A stretch of DNA of 64,000 nucleotides from Pyrus communis (GCF_963583255.1 NC_084808.1:15213201-15277200), one strand, 5' to 3'. Counted from the first letter of the stretch, positions 1 through 13,124 are shown. A program made the numbers and translations. Notes: generated by a model from the letters alone, not told the origin.

Positions 1-3
1 AAC

Positions 4-2249
4 TGACACACCCCGATCGAAATCAAGGCTTGCTGGCTATCACGTGAGGGTGACGTAGCCATGTGCACAGTGCACAAGCAATATTAATATAAGAAATGCG
101 AATAACTAAAAAAACCAAACTAATTAGAGCACTAGATAAGAATAAGTGCAAAACGAAACTAAGTGTGAATTCACAACCAGAGCATAAGTAGCCTAAGTGC
201 AGTCCAGCAGGACGAATACTAATTATACAACACCTAAAGATGACCATACAATGGTGATAACCTGTCAGAGTTGCTGTGGATTCCTCGCAAGCCACCAAAA
301 AGCACTCCTAACTAAAACCTGGAGGGGCGCAAAATAGAAAGTGTGAGTGGGCAAAAACAAAACTTTTTAAAACCATTTCAATTATCAAAGACCCCTCGTC
401 GTAAAACCTGTATAATTTCCCAGAAAATAGAATACATAACTATACCACAACCATGCTTAAATAGCAAAATCCTCATATATATATATGCCATGTCAGATAT
501 CTCAACATGAAAGTATGCAAGCTAGGTGATATAAATCAATGCAAAATGATATGTCAGCCAGAGTCACCTAACGTGACCTGTATGGCTTAAATCCATATCT
601 CAACAAATATACCTGCACACTAGTCGGAACCATCTAAAGTGGTTTGTATGACAGGACTAGGTGTAAATAAATATGCTTAAGTGCTACGATCACGTGAAGA
701 CTGTACAAATAATCGCGGCTCACCTACGAGTCAGAACCATCTATAGTGGTCTGTACTACAGGACTCTGCACCTAACTTGGATCCAAGGTGAGCATATGGT
801 GCGGGAGGTGAACATCACGTGAAGGACTATGCCCTCACTATGGCGGGAGCACTAACACATCTCACATAATCATCAACTTACATAAACAATCTACAACTCA
901 CCTGGTACTTACCTGAGCGTTCACAACGTCAAATCACATTTATGCATACTATATTAATTCAATGATCTACGTATAAATCAATATGCATGGCATTTCTAAA
1001 CACAATTTCATTTAAATCGATTTTCTGGGAAAAATCTCAAGTATATAGGTATATACAGAAAACCAAAAGCCCACTCACTGGTATGTGGAATGGTCGTAGC
1101 CCCCAAGCCTCGATTGACTACCCTTGTCTTGAGGATAGGCCTCACCTATATGCGAAACAACTTAAAGCACATAAACGAAACTAACTAATAACTTCTCATA
1201 CATTGCTCAAATGGGGTGTTTGAATATACCAACATGATCTACTCAACACCACGAACATCCCTATATTTTTAGAAAAATTTTCCGACCACCCACACGCTGG
1301 CCAAGGCACCGCCAGACGTGCCCTCACGCGCGGCCAACCCTAACGGAACAGTTAACGGCAGTTAGGAATATTCTGTTAAAACCTTAACAGAAGTTAACGA
1401 CGTTACCTGACGCCGTTAGAATATTTGGTCAACTCTGACGGAATATTCGTCTCTTTCTCCGACGAGCCTCGCCGGTCACCGCCGTCCGCCGCCGTCTAAA
1501 ACTCGAATTTTCGCCAGTTTCTGGAAAAACTTTAAAACTTCATATCTTTCTCATTTCTTAACCAAAATCCATGAAATTTGTACCAAAATAAAGCTTACAA
1601 TGAGTAGAACAAAACCTTACCACTTTTAGGACTTAAATCTAATGGGATCTTGCTGGAAAAACCCACGATAATCTGGCCACCACTGCAACTCTCCAAAACT
1701 AAGCTTCCCGACGTCCAAAACACTCCAACTTTCTTCCTTAAGCTTCGTGAAGACGTCCTAAAACTCCCTAGAACCTTAAAACTCGAAGAAAAGTCCACAA
1801 TCATGACTGCATGAACAGTAACCCAAAACTGGGTTCTCTAGTTTTCGGGTTTTACGAGCTTTCACGTCGAACTAAGGGTATGGATGAGCTCCTGAGCTCA
1901 CAAAGAACACAAAAGCAACCTCCTCCACATCGATCCATGTAAGATAAAGCTAGTTTGAAGAGTGACCGTACAACTTGTATGGACAACGGATGAAATTCGA
2001 GAGAAGGAGAGAGAGATGGTCAACGGAGAGGTTTGGGTATGTGTGTGTGTGTGGTCCTAGTGGGTCACCAACCAAAAATAAAAGAAAATAAAACCTAAGT
2101 CCTAAGTAGTTCCAAAAGTATAGGAAAGTTAGGAATTGGACCACAACCAAAAACATATCACACACAACACATCTCAACGTTCAAGGGCAATTAAGTCATT
2201 TCCTTACTCTCGAGGATAAAATAATATACCCATTCAGGACGGGCTGTCA
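4..2249 (-). repeat. Long LTR-like repeat, possibly a solo LTR or the end of a Gypsy-type element
   Basis: The stretch begins TGACACACCCC and ends GGGCTGTCA, so both ends carry a TGACA/TGTCA inverted terminus as in LTRs. Read on the minus strand it starts TGACAGCCCGTCC, a form I associate with long LTRs of Rosaceae Gypsy elements (recollection, not searched). It has no coding potential. It contains a 107-bp-spaced direct repeat (near 623 and 730, cores around AACCATCTA) and an A/T-rich 3' side. Only three bases precede it in the window, so the target duplication and any internal region cannot be seen. It could also be a non-autonomous element. Confidence 0.4.
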
Positions 2250-4184
2250 CAAAATTTCTCTCTTAGGAGACTATATTTCTTCTTAGATTTGGAATGCTAT
2301 ATTACTCTTGCTTTCTTCTATTAATGTAATCTTTTTATATTGGTAAGTAAATGTAATCTTTATATGTGATCATTGACAAAAAAAAAAAAAAAAAAAACAG
2401 TGTTTATGTGATCTAGTAACTGAGAAACTATCGATTTTGCGTGCAGGCCTAACGCTTAATGCAATTTGAAGAGCTGAGCAATCTATTTGCTTAGACCCCA
2501 TGCGAAATTAAAATGATTTTATCATCTAAGTATGGGCACATAATTTTAGACGAACACAACAATTCGATAAATTTTGAGATTTTCGCAAGAATAATAAATG
2601 GTCAAACAATTTTTAGTTTTATAGATTTTATGCAATGATGCTTCATTACTAAGCTTTTAAATACAAATTGTTCGAATTGTTGAATAACATTATAAAGTTA
2701 CTTCAACAATGCAATCTTACTCTCATTAAAAGTAATCTCTCTTAAACAATGGTACTTCTTAGTAAGGTACTTTACAAGTGAGTCTAGATTCTGTCATTTA
2801 TCGTCATAATGCATTGTTTACCATTATCGAAAGAATATATTTGTGTTTTGTGGCATGCCACATAAACAATGAGAGAGAGAGAGAGGCAACATGAAACATG
2901 TACAATAGGAGTTTCTCTTTATTATTGTCAAATGACGAGAGAAAAAAGACAGTTGACATACAATGCACGTATAGAAGTTTTTCAATCACATGATGAGAAA
3001 AACAAAAATAAACGCATGACATGCATTGAGTTCCAATTCCGTACCTATGCTTGAACTTCTATTTTTAAGACTCAAAGAACCTTAAAATCTCTACCCATCA
3101 CAATACAAATCCATTTTACTTCTATCAAATGTTCGTATGGCAAAGTACCAAAAGTACAACTAAAACGGTGCCTAATATGGCGTGCTTAGCTGGACCATCA
3201 AGAATAATGACATCTCCATTAGCAAACTGTCCAGAATAATTGCCAAACAATGACTTTTTATTAAGTTGCTTCACCTAAACTAAAACTATGATTTTCTCTT
3301 AAACACATTCAAAGCCTCGACTTCCGCCCGAAATGCTGCAAATCCCTTGCCATGGGTGGGGATGGAGGCAGGGGCACCCCAAAAACATTTCTTTGCTTTC
3401 ACTTCCTTTTTGGGCTTAGTTTTTTTCTAAAGCTTTCTTGCTGGTTATTTTTACAATTCACATTGAGCTACACAATGAATTAGTCAGGCCACATAATGAA
3501 TCAACCATTTAAGGATTAAATTCGTCAGTCTTGAGAGTTGAATCTAAAATTATACACTTATAAATACCAACAATTATATCGTAGTATAGAATACTCCAGA
3601 CTTTTTCACTGTTAAATCTTGATTTTTATGTTTTTGACTAAAGATCTAACGGTTAAAAGTCAAATATTTCGAAGTACTATAAAAAATCCCTACAAATAAA
3701 GAATAGTACCATTACATTGTAATACTAGCGACAACTTGTTTGCTAAATATTACAAAAGGGATTTGCATGACAAGGCAACCGATAACAATGTCGCTATCTA
3801 AATCACATGAGGTCACATGTTTCATATACATAGTATGCTTTTTACCATTTGTGAAATGGGACCATCTCACTTTAGTATTGGAAACCCTACACTCCACGTA
3901 ATATATGGACCTTAGTCCTTGATTCATTTTAAAATTTGTAAGGCTTTGGTTCATATCATGTACCCTTTCAAATGCCTTTTGGTCATTGCATGACTTATAT
4001 TATTGCCCTAATGGACTGTTGTCATAATTGAGGATGGGATGGTGCTGATGACCAAAACCCGACATATCATAGTCTCGTCCCTTGCCATTCTGGTCAAGAT
4101 GATAGTAACTTAACTTGTTGTTAGTATAGTCCATATACGTTTTAGGGTGTGTTTACTTGTAAAGAATAGGAATTGAAATCAATT
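2250..4184. other. Gene-free, AT-rich intergenic DNA
   Basis: No reading frame here looks coding. There is an A-run near 2378-2397 and a short GA run at 2871-2884. The sequence around 3300-3420 is slightly more GC-rich but shows no domain in any frame. Confidence 0.6.
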
Positions 4185-4280
4185 TCTTTTAACAAACGAT
4201 ATTATCTACAGTAAGTGTTCAAATTTGCCTTTGACGAGAATCGAACTTAAAAGCCTCACACGCCTATGATGAGTGCTCCT
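4185..4280 (-). repeat. SINE fragment, same family as the copies at 15.8 and 30.9 kb
   Basis: Read on the minus strand it contains the tRNA-type box B sequence AAGTTCGATTCTCG followed by a tail ending TGTAGATAATATCGTTTGTT. The tail matches the other two copies in the window. The family's A-rich end is weak here and the 5' half is not clear. Confidence 0.5.
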
Positions 4281-5751
4281 AGGGTTTTATGTGTATAGAA
4301 AAGCTCTCTCACTTTTGGTGGAGAAATAGGGTATTTATAGAGGAGGTGGCTGGGCATTTAGGGTTGATTTGGTGAGAATATTCCCAAGATATTGTGTAAA
4401 TAATATAGTGGAAATAAAGGTAATTATCCCATAATAAATGTGATTGAGATTACTTACTTGACAGAGTTCGTCTTCAATTAAAAATGTATTTATGATAGGA
4501 TTTTTTTTAGTCAAACCTATTTATGACAGGATTAATTTAGGGATAATCCTATCATTAAATACCTTTGACTTTTCGTGTAGTGGAGCTCTGAGCAGTCTAG
4601 TCCGCTATGTTGAGGTGAGCATGGGACGCCGTGCTCGTTTAATAAGAGCAATCATTCTTGGCTAAAAAAATCATGTGTTGCCTGCAGGATTTTTGGGAGT
4701 ATTTTTTGCACCACAAATACCACTATACTGTAGTACTAATTGACAGAATTGAAATCATTTCGATTATTAAGTTTTATAGGTTTACTAAAATATGGTAAGG
4801 GAATCATTTCACTTCTTAACTTCTACATGCATTTACTTACACGTAAAGAATAAAAAAAGTATAAATTTCTCTTAAAATCCGTAAATAAATACAAAAATTA
4901 AGATATCGGATCGACTAGGAGGACTAGTGGTTTAGATTCACTTTCCTTACTTCTCCTATTTTCAAGCTTTTCGGTTTATTTCTTTTCCCGTTTCTGTTAG
5001 GTAAACATGTTCAAGCACTTGTGGCGAAATAAGGATTAGAAATAAGATAGGTCAACAGGTCTGACTTTATATGGTCTATCTGAAAAATTAATTTTAAAAG
5101 GGAGGACCTATATTATTGATTCAAATTTCTACTGAACTTGGCCAATATTGGTTCTAAATTTTTGGAAAAAAGTATAAGAATATTAGATATAATATATCTA
5201 TTCCTTCTAAATTATATCCATAATAAAAAATAAAAAAAAAAGTGTGATTATGTAAATTAGAAATAGGGTTAGACATGGACTAGATCCATATACTTAATTG
5301 TATTTCTTGTATGATTCTTAAGCTCCAGAAGGATTAGCACAAATAAATATACCGAGGAGGAGAAACACACACATAACAAATACAAAATATTACATATAGT
5401 ATCTATTAATGATAATTAATATTTTTTAGTACAATGATATATTTTACATTATCAAGAGCGGGAGTTTGGCTAAGCTACACAATGGGCATCATAATTTGGA
5501 ATCTAATTCGCTATCCACGATATTCAAATCTAAGACTTCTCACTTACAATACTGAATAACAACTAATCACAATTAATTTAATTCAAAGGTTAGTATTATT
5601 CTTCACTAAAATAATTAATTCCTAAAAGTTGCCTGCAATATATAAATCTTTTTGGCCGTTAACATAAAAATCTGACCTTGCATACGACTGATCCCAATGA
5701 AAAAGTGCATTGAGAAGTAGATTAATTAATCAAAATTTATAACACATAGAG
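4281..5751. other. Gene-free, AT-rich intergenic DNA
   Basis: I find no credible coding exon, RNA gene or terminal-repeat structure. Short A-runs occur near 5224-5241. Confidence 0.55.
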
Positions 5752-5990
5752 ATTAATTCGAATCAGGATCCTCTTTAGATCTTCTTTGTAAGGATTTTTG
5801 GGATCCTCTAATCATGTCTGTTTATTGTATATTGTGCGGTCAGAAATCATTGTAAATTTTTTATTTAAAATTGAATATAAATAGTAGCTGACGAAAACTG
5901 ATCGTACAATATACAACCAACGGACGTGATTGAAAGATCTTCAGAATCCTCACAAAAAGGATCTGGAAAGGATGCTCATTCCATTAATTC
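5752..5990. mobile_element. hAT-like MITE, 223 bp, flanked by a perfect 8-bp duplication
   Basis: The element (5760-5982) is nearly a complete inverted repeat: the left arm starts GAATCAGGATCC and the right arm, read in reverse, starts GGAATGAGCATCC. The arms stay similar inward to TGTATATTGTGCGGTCAG versus TGTATATTGTACGATCAG. It is flanked on both sides by ATTAATTC (5752-5759 and 5983-5990). An 8-bp duplication is the hallmark of hAT-superfamily insertion. There is no coding capacity, so it would have been moved by a transposase supplied elsewhere. Confidence 0.75.
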
Positions 5991-7708
5991 AACAAAGCTC
6001 ATATATAATTAGTGGATTTTTTTCTCAAAAAAAAAAAAAAAAAATAGTGGATTTTTATTCAAACTAACAGCTGTAAACAAAAAATATGGTTTGACTTTAG
6101 GGAAAATCCATCTCTTTGTATGGACGAGACATTTTCTTTTCCTTTCTAATTTTCTTTTTATTTTCTGGATGACTTTCTAACTAAACATAAAAATTATAAA
6201 ATTGCGAGTGAGATTATGACTATTGTTATTATAATGCAATTAATTAGCATATACTACTCACTCAATCATGTTCTACAGACATACAATCAGGCAAAGATAG
6301 CCCCACAACATGGTTTGTCCCACAAACATTGGTTACTTGATTTGTAGTGGTCGAGTAGGAGGTTTCCTTAGAACCAGGGTATCACTATGGACACTATTTT
6401 CACTGGTAAATCACTGCATATGTACACTATGACTATATGTGTGTTGAGATTTATTTAGATCGTCGTTGTAATGGTAACTTATTCAAAACTGTACATAAAT
6501 ATATGTGCATTAAGGATAATTGAATGTATCACTTAGTACTACAATCTCGTAATATTCTTTTTCATTTATAACTGAAAGTTCTTAGGTTTAACTTTCATGC
6601 ATATCAAATTTGATACTAAAGAAAACTCATTATGCAGCTTAACCTAAATTCTTCACTCCTTGATGTAAATATACCATTGTATTTTAACCTAAATTCTTCA
6701 CTCCTTGATGTAAATATACCATTGTATTACAAGCAAAATATTGTTTAAATCCAGAGGAACGGAATGGAAAGAAATACATTGTGAATGCTATGTAAATTAG
6801 TTTATCACGTTTTGTTTTAACAAATAACAGAACGTAGAACAATCATTTGTATATTATGTTAGGCATAGGGAGCATTTTTTGGGGGAAGAAGCATCGGGCC
6901 AAAGCTCTTTGACAATTGAATTTGTCACATCATCCCGACAAATTACTCAAGTTATGGACAAGATTGGTACCCATTTCAAAACTTTTCTTAGCATTTCAGC
7001 TAGGAGCATCGTACCTGAAGGCTGAAACCATATTTTTTATGTTATCATTAATTTGTTTGTGATTTAGAGGGAGGGAGGGAGATCTTAACTTTTTGATTAA
7101 TTGAGGAGGGAGCTGGAAGCCTAAAATTTAGAATCTCTTTAAATATTGAAAAGAGTCACTAGATCAAGAGCTAGTTGATAAGAAGATTTAAACTTGAGTG
7201 TTCACATCCTCTCGAGTGCCAATGGAGCTGAAACTTCGCTACAAAATATCCAACAACCATAAAAACTTGCTCTTAAAAGTTCATGTAATTCTAAGCACAT
7301 TAAGGCATTCCACGCAACACAGTAAGTAAGTGCGTAAATAATACATTTCTCCTAATGCATCTATATTTTCCAGGTCAAAGTTACCATCCTAAACTTAAAT
7401 ATTATAACTTACATATGTTAGAACAACGATCATTGCTTGGACTTGCGCTTTGAATGTCATCTCCAACATGATAATTTATTTAGCACAACCAATTTTAACA
7501 TTTAAGACTCAACTTACTAACATAGTTCATTGCACACAAACATTTAAGCTAAAAAAAAATTACCCATTACAATCAGTGTTTTATTATGCTTTCCTCTGTG
7601 AACCAACTTCCTTCTAAAAAGAGGAGATTTGAAGGTCGATTGTTGACCACAAAATTTGAAATTTACTTGGTATATACATATACATTATATATACATATAT
7701 ATATATAT
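5991..7708. other. Intergenic DNA upstream of the copia insertion
   Basis: No gene is visible. It holds an A-run near 6029-6045, a 45-bp tandem duplication (listed separately), and an AT microsatellite at about 7676-7708 into which the copia element inserted. Confidence 0.55.
6639..6728. repeat. 45-bp tandem duplication, two copies
   Basis: Two adjacent units (6639-6683 and 6684-6728) both read TTAACCTAAATTCTTCACTC onward and end at ATTGTATT with no obvious mismatch. It lies in non-coding DNA. Confidence 0.85.
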
Positions 7709-8125
7709 TGTTATGAATAGGTCAAAGTTAGATAGATAACCTTTTTAATGGTAGGTGCAAGGTAGATGTTAAATGTCACACTAAAAATATAGCACAAGAG
7801 GATAACAAATAAAAGGCAGAGGAATAGATGATGTTACTGATATTTTTCTCTCGTTCTTTTCTTCTTATATTTTCTTGTATATGTTTTGATTGCAGTCGAG
7901 TGCTCTATTTATAGAGCAACTCGTATTACTACATTTGAAATTTACAACTCACTTTTTGACAAATGACATCCTGAATTCCCATAGTCAGTTTTCAAACTGT
8001 CATGGGAATTGACAATGTATATGTTTATTCATACATAATGCAAATGTTAAAAGTCGATCTGTGAGGGCATTGAAAAACTCCACCAAAATACTGTGGGCAT
8101 TCACTACCCATCAGCATTTTCAACA
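7709..8125 (-). repeat. 3' LTR of the copia element
   Basis: This is 417 bp, starting TGTTATGAATAGG and ending CATTTTCAACA on the plus strand. It is about 98-99% identical to the partner LTR by eye. It carries a TATTTATAG-type motif near 7907-7915 that may serve as TATA or polyadenylation context, depending on strand. Confidence 0.92.
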
Positions 8126-8136
8126 CTCCCCCTTGG
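8126..8136 (-). other. Polypurine tract of the copia element
   Basis: On the minus strand CCAAGGGGGAG directly precedes the 3' LTR, the expected place and composition for the plus-strand primer. Confidence 0.8.
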
Positions 8137-8157
8137 ATGCCCACATATCAACATCAG

Positions 8158-8333
8158 TTGCCTCGTTAAAACCTTGCTTGGAAAAACCCAGTGGGAAAAA
8201 CCATAGCGAAGGAAAAAGAGTATAACTTTTCCTGGATTGTTGATATAGTGTCAAGTATGCTTATGTTGCCTCGTTAAAACCTTGATAGGAAAAACCCAGT
8301 GGGAAAAATCCTAATCGAAGGAAAAAGAGTACA
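8158..8333 (-). repeat. Duplicated conserved motif in the copia 3' region
   Basis: Two copies (about 8158-8227 and 8265-8333) share TTGCCTCGTTAAAACCTTG, then AACCCAGTGGGAAAAA, then GAAGGAAAAAGAGTA. On the coding strand this is the purine/pyrimidine-patterned block TTTTTCCCACTGGGTTTTTCC that I recall as typical of the 3' region of several plant copia lineages. Here it is present twice, the second copy overlapping the likely end of pol. Confidence 0.7.
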
Positions 8334-11300
8334 ACAAGCATGTATCATGGATGCTCCCCCTGATATGTATCTCCCCCTGATTCCGCATTCTCCAAATTTA
8401 GCTGTTTGGTAAGTCGACGTAATCCGATGCTTTGCACTAACTTCTGAAACGTACACTTTGGTAGAGATTTGGTGAAGAAGTTTGCCAGATTTTCATTTGA
8501 ACGGATTTGTCTAACTTCAATAACTTTAGCCTTCTGAAGCTCATGTGCACTGAAAAACTTTGGAGATATGTGTTTAGTCTTATCGCCCTTGATGAATCAT
8601 TCCTTCATTTGGGCAACACAGGCTGCATTATCTTCATGGATAACAGTTGGGTTGTTTGTCTTCGAAGCTAGACCACATGAATTCCGAATATGATGGATCA
8701 TTGATCTTAACCAAGAACATTCACGACTTGCTTCATGTAAAGCAAGTATTTCTGAATGATTTGAAGATGTAGCAACTAATGTTTGCTTGGTTGAGCGCCA
8801 TGAGATTGCTGTATCTCCATTCTTAAACACATATCCAATTTGTGAGCGGGCTTTATGCGGATCAGAGAGGAAACCAGCATCTGCATATCCAACAAGGACC
8901 TAATCATTTGTGGAGTTCTTTGAGTAGAAGAGACCCATGTCTGTTGTCCCACGAAGGTATCGCAATACATGTTTGATACCCTTCCAATGGCGAATTGTTG
9001 GAGCAGAGCTATACCTTGCTAACAAGTTAACTGAAAAAGCTATATCTGGTCTACTACATTGTGCTAAATACAACAAAGCACCTACTGCACTCAGATATGG
9101 CACTTTTGGACCAAGGACCAGTTCATCATCTTCTTTTGGACGGAATGGATCTTTCTTAATGTCCAAAGAACGAACGACCATTGGCGTGTTGAGTGGATAA
9201 GCCTTGTCCATACCAAATTGCTTCATAATTTTTTCAATGTAAGCTGATTGGTGGACCAAAATTCCACTAGCACAATGCTCGATCTGCAGGCCGAGACAAT
9301 ATTTTGTTTTCCCAAGATCTTTCATTTCCAATTCACTTTTCAGATATTCAGCAGTTTTATTGAGCTCTTCAGGAGTTCCAACTAGATTCATATCATCAAC
9401 ATATACTGCCACTATAGCGAATCCATAATTGGATTTCTTAATGAACACACAAGGGCAAATAACATTGTTGATATACCCTTCTTTGATCAAATACTCACTG
9501 AGATGATTATACCACATTCGTCCAGATTGTTTCAGACCATACAATGATCGCCTTAATTTGATCGAGAGCATACCTCGTGGTTTGTTACTTGTTTTAGGCA
9601 ACTTAAGTCCTTCTGGGACTTTCATATAGATGTCAGTATCTAATTCTCCATATAGATACGCAATGATGACATCCATAAGTCGCATGTCAAGCCTTTCTGA
9701 AACCACTAAACTTATTAAGTAACGGAACGTAATTGCGTCCATTACAGGAGAGTATGTCTCCTCATAATCAATTCCAGGTCTTTGAGAAAAGCCTTGTGCA
9801 ATGAGTCGTGCTTTGTATCTTGCGATCTCGTTTTTCTCATTGCGTTTCCTTGTGAATACCCATTTGTAACCCACGGGGTTTACACTAGGCAGGGTTTGGA
9901 CTACTGGTCCAAAAACATTCCGCCTTTCCAAGGAATTTAATTCAGCTTGGATTGCATCTTTCCATTTAGGCCAATTCTGTCTCTATTTGCATTCATCAAC
10001 AGAGCGGGGCTCAATATCATCACTTAAGATGATTTCAGTGGCTACTACGAATGCAAACATATCATCGATGATTATTTCATTCCGATCCCACAATTCATTT
10101 GTACATGCATAGTTTATGGAGATTTCTTTGCTTTCATGTACTTCTGTCTCTTCAGGGACATATGTCTCATCAAGGACATTTTCTTTTTCTAGAAGTCCAG
10201 AATCATGAATTGTGGATGTATCATTCATTTTCTCTTCCTGAATGATTTCATTTGAATTCAGTTGTGCCCTCGACTTTCTCTTTTGAGGGGCTAAATCTTT
10301 TGAACCTTGGGGTCTACCACGCTTCAGGTGTGCACCAGATGAATCATTCGATGCCACTTTATTTTGTCCAACAGGGACATCAATTCTTGCAGGTGCATTT
10401 GCAGCTGGTATATGTGATTTTGTCACATTCATAGCATCATTAAATGCATCTGGCATTTGATTGGCAATGCTTTGAAGATGAACGATCATTCTCACTTCAT
10501 TTTCACATTGAATGCTGCGAGGATCAAAATGAGACAAGGTGGGAATAACCCATGTCAGCTCTTTTCGTTCTTCTGGAACGGTATTTTATCCCCCTAACGA
10601 CGGGAAAATTGTCTCATCAAAGTGACAATCAGCAAAACAAGCTGTAAACATATCACCTGTTAAGGGTTCCAAATATCTAATGATAAATGGTGAATCAAAA
10701 CCCACATAAATTCCCAGTCTACGCTGAGGTCCCATTTTGGTGTGTTGTGGTGGTGTAATAGGCACATAAACAGCACAACCAAAAACTCGTAAATGGGAAA
10801 TGTTTGGTTGATGACCAAACACGAGTTATACTGAAGAATATTGATGGTTGGCTATAGGTTTCAATCGAACCAATGATGCAGCATGTAAGATGGCATGTCC
10901 CCATGCAGAGACTGGTAACTTGGTTTTCATAAGCAGAGTGCAAGCTATTAACTGAAGTCGCTTGATCAATGCTTCTGTTAAACCATTTTGAGTATGGACA
11001 TGAGGAACAGGGTGTTCAACATCAATGCCCAATGTCATGCAATAATCATCAAAGGTTTGAGACGTAAATTCACCAGTATTATCAAGTCGGATTGACTTAA
11101 TGGGATAATCTGAGAACTGTGCTCGTAACTTAATTATCTGAGCAAGAAGTCTCGCAAAGGCTACATTTCGAGTAGACAAGAGACAAACATGTGACCATTA
11201 GGTAGATGCATCAACCAAAACCATAAAATATCGAAATGGTCCACATGATGGTTGAATAGGCCCACAAATATCCCCTTGAATTCTTTGCAGAAATGATGGG

Positions 11301-11957
11301 GATTCAGCATCAACCTTTAGTTGAGATGGTCTAATTACCAACTTCCCTTGAGAACAAGCTTTGCAAGGGTTATCATTTAAGACAACAATGTGTTTGCTCA
11401 TTAATGGATGTCCATTAGAGTTGGTAATGATCCTACGCATCATGGTAGATCCTGGATGACCCAGACGGTCATGCCAAAGTATGTAAACTTTTGAATCAAT
11501 GAACTTCTGGTTCATGACAGTATGTGATTCAATTGTCCTTATGTATGTATAATACAATCCACTCGACATACCACGCAACTTCTCCAATATACGCTTCTGG
11601 GTATCATTAGAGGTAATGCATAGATACTCCACATTTTCTGCACTTTTTGTTTCAATGTGGTATCCATTTAAACGTATGTCTTTGAAACTCAACAAATTTC
11701 GAGTAGATCGAGTAGCATACAATGCATTCTGTATGGACAATATTGTTCCATTTGGTAATATAATCTGGGCTTTCCCTGAACCTTCAATTACATGTAAAGG
11801 TCCTGATATTGTTGTTACCCCTACTCTTGTAAGTATTAAGCTTGAGAAATACTTCCGATCACGAAGTATTGTATGTGTGGTTGCACTATCTGCAAGACAA
11901 ATATCTCCGCCATTTCTCATGTTCTGAGAATAACCATAGTTTTTATCCATGCTCTCT
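8274..11957 (-). pseudogene. copia pol (protease, integrase, reverse transcriptase, RNase H), decayed
   Basis: Recognisable domains in order: a protease-like DSATTHT motif (about 11880-11900); a GAG-pre-integrase HHCC finger with HDRLGH and CKAC; integrase core residues at GDICGP, RLDNTGEF and the distal glutamate near NGLTEALIKRL; reverse transcriptase with YGLKQSGRMWYNHL and the catalytic YVDD box (AVYVDDMNLVG); and RNase H with ATSSNHSEILALHEASREC and HEDNAACV. The frame is held but interrupted by stops at about 11195, 10823, 10583, 9980, 8897 and 8594. The protein would have carried out integration and cDNA synthesis in virus-like particles. All stops look like simple point changes, since domain similarity continues directly across each. 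Confidence 0.93.
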
Positions 11958-12082
11958 GAGTAAGAGAATCAGAGTTAAAAGCAAGTTATAACAAGAAATT
12001 TACATGCCACTTTTATTTAATTTGAAATACTACAAGTTCAGCATAATAAAAGTACATCAATGATTCAATCGGACCGGTATAC
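11957..12082 (-). other. Non-coding spacer or possible intron between copia gag and pol
   Basis: About 115 bp with five in-frame stops separate the end of gag from the pol start. On the coding strand it ends in a pyrimidine-rich tract, CTGATTCTCTTACTCAG, that resembles a splice acceptor, and GAAGTATAC at about 12085-12077 could be a donor. The frames of gag (after its frameshift) and pol are the same, so splicing could fuse them. Splicing is inference; the spacer may simply be untranslated. Confidence 0.4.
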
Positions 12083-13124
12083 TTCATTTCCCCTTTCCAC
12101 AATAAAGTCTGGAACATCTAGATGAGTTGTGTTCAATTGCCCTGATAAGTCAAACATTGGATCAGGTATATCCATTGGTCTAGCCTGCCCGAGAAAATTG
12201 GTCTCGACACCCTTCTCCTTGAGGGAGGCTTGATACAGATCCACTAGATGTTTTTGGGGTACGACAAGTACGCGCCCAATGCCCATTGCCACCACACCTA
12301 TGGCAGGCTCCTTCAGAGTTTCTAGGAGCATTGTTCATATGAGCTTTGCCTTTGTGGCGATTCGCATTTTTGAAGCTCGGGCCAGAATTATGCCTCGGAA
12401 CCTGGTTGTGAAACTGAACTCCATGGTTCTTGCCTTTTCTATTCCATCGACCTCGCTTGTGGCCACGTCCTCGTTTATGATTATCACCACCAAAGGATGT
12501 GGCATTCACTTCGAGGGAAGCAGCATTCACTTTTGGGAATGGTGCAGATCCAGTAGGTCGAGAATAATGGTTTTTCATCAGGAGCTCATTATTCTGTTCA
12601 GTTACTAAGAGCACATATATCAGCTGGTTGTACTCAGTGTAGCCTCGCGTTCTATACTACTGTAGGAGGAGCACGTTGGAGGCATGAAATGTGCTGAGAG
12701 TCTTTTCCAGCATATGTTCCTCAGTAATAATGTCCCAACAGAGCTTCATCTGAGAGGTAATTCTGAACAACGCAGAATTGTACTCTGCCACTGACTTGAA
12801 GTCTTGGATCCTCAGATGAGTCCACTCATAGCGGGCCCTTGGAAGAATCACCGTTGTCTGGTGATTGTATCTGTTTCTCAAGGCATTCCAGAGAGCTAAC
12901 GGATCTTCAACCGTTAAGTACTCGCTCTTTAGCTCCTCATCAAGATGGCGGCGAATGAAAATCATGGCCTTTGCCCGATCTTGAGAGGATGAGTTGCTCT
13001 CTTCCCTGATGGTATTTCCAAGATTCTCTGCTTCCAGATGGATCTTGGTATCCAGTACCCAGGTCAGGTAATTCTTCCCGGTAATATCCAGGGTAGCAAA
13101 TTCAAGCTTCGCCAAGTTCGCCAT
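12065..13124 (-). pseudogene. copia gag polyprotein, decayed
   Basis: Starts with MANLAKLEFATLDITGKNY at 13124, a typical start for gag of this copia group, followed by a UBN2-type capsid region. A TAG at 12654-12656 interrupts it where a glutamine run is usual (after SNVLLLQ). The nucleocapsid zinc knuckle CHRCGGNGHWARTC (C-X2-C-X4-H-X4-C) is intact near 12300. Just after it, at a CCCCAAAAACAT stretch near 12255, a one-base shift moves the rest of gag to another frame, which ends at 12065. The product would package element RNA. Confidence 0.9.

Noticed and set aside
8937..9200. Plus-strand open frame of 87 codons inside the copia element
   Set aside because: It is antisense to reverse transcriptase and RNase H coding sequence; composition is explained by the opposite strand. 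The same holds for plus-strand frames at 10252, 11616 and 12279.
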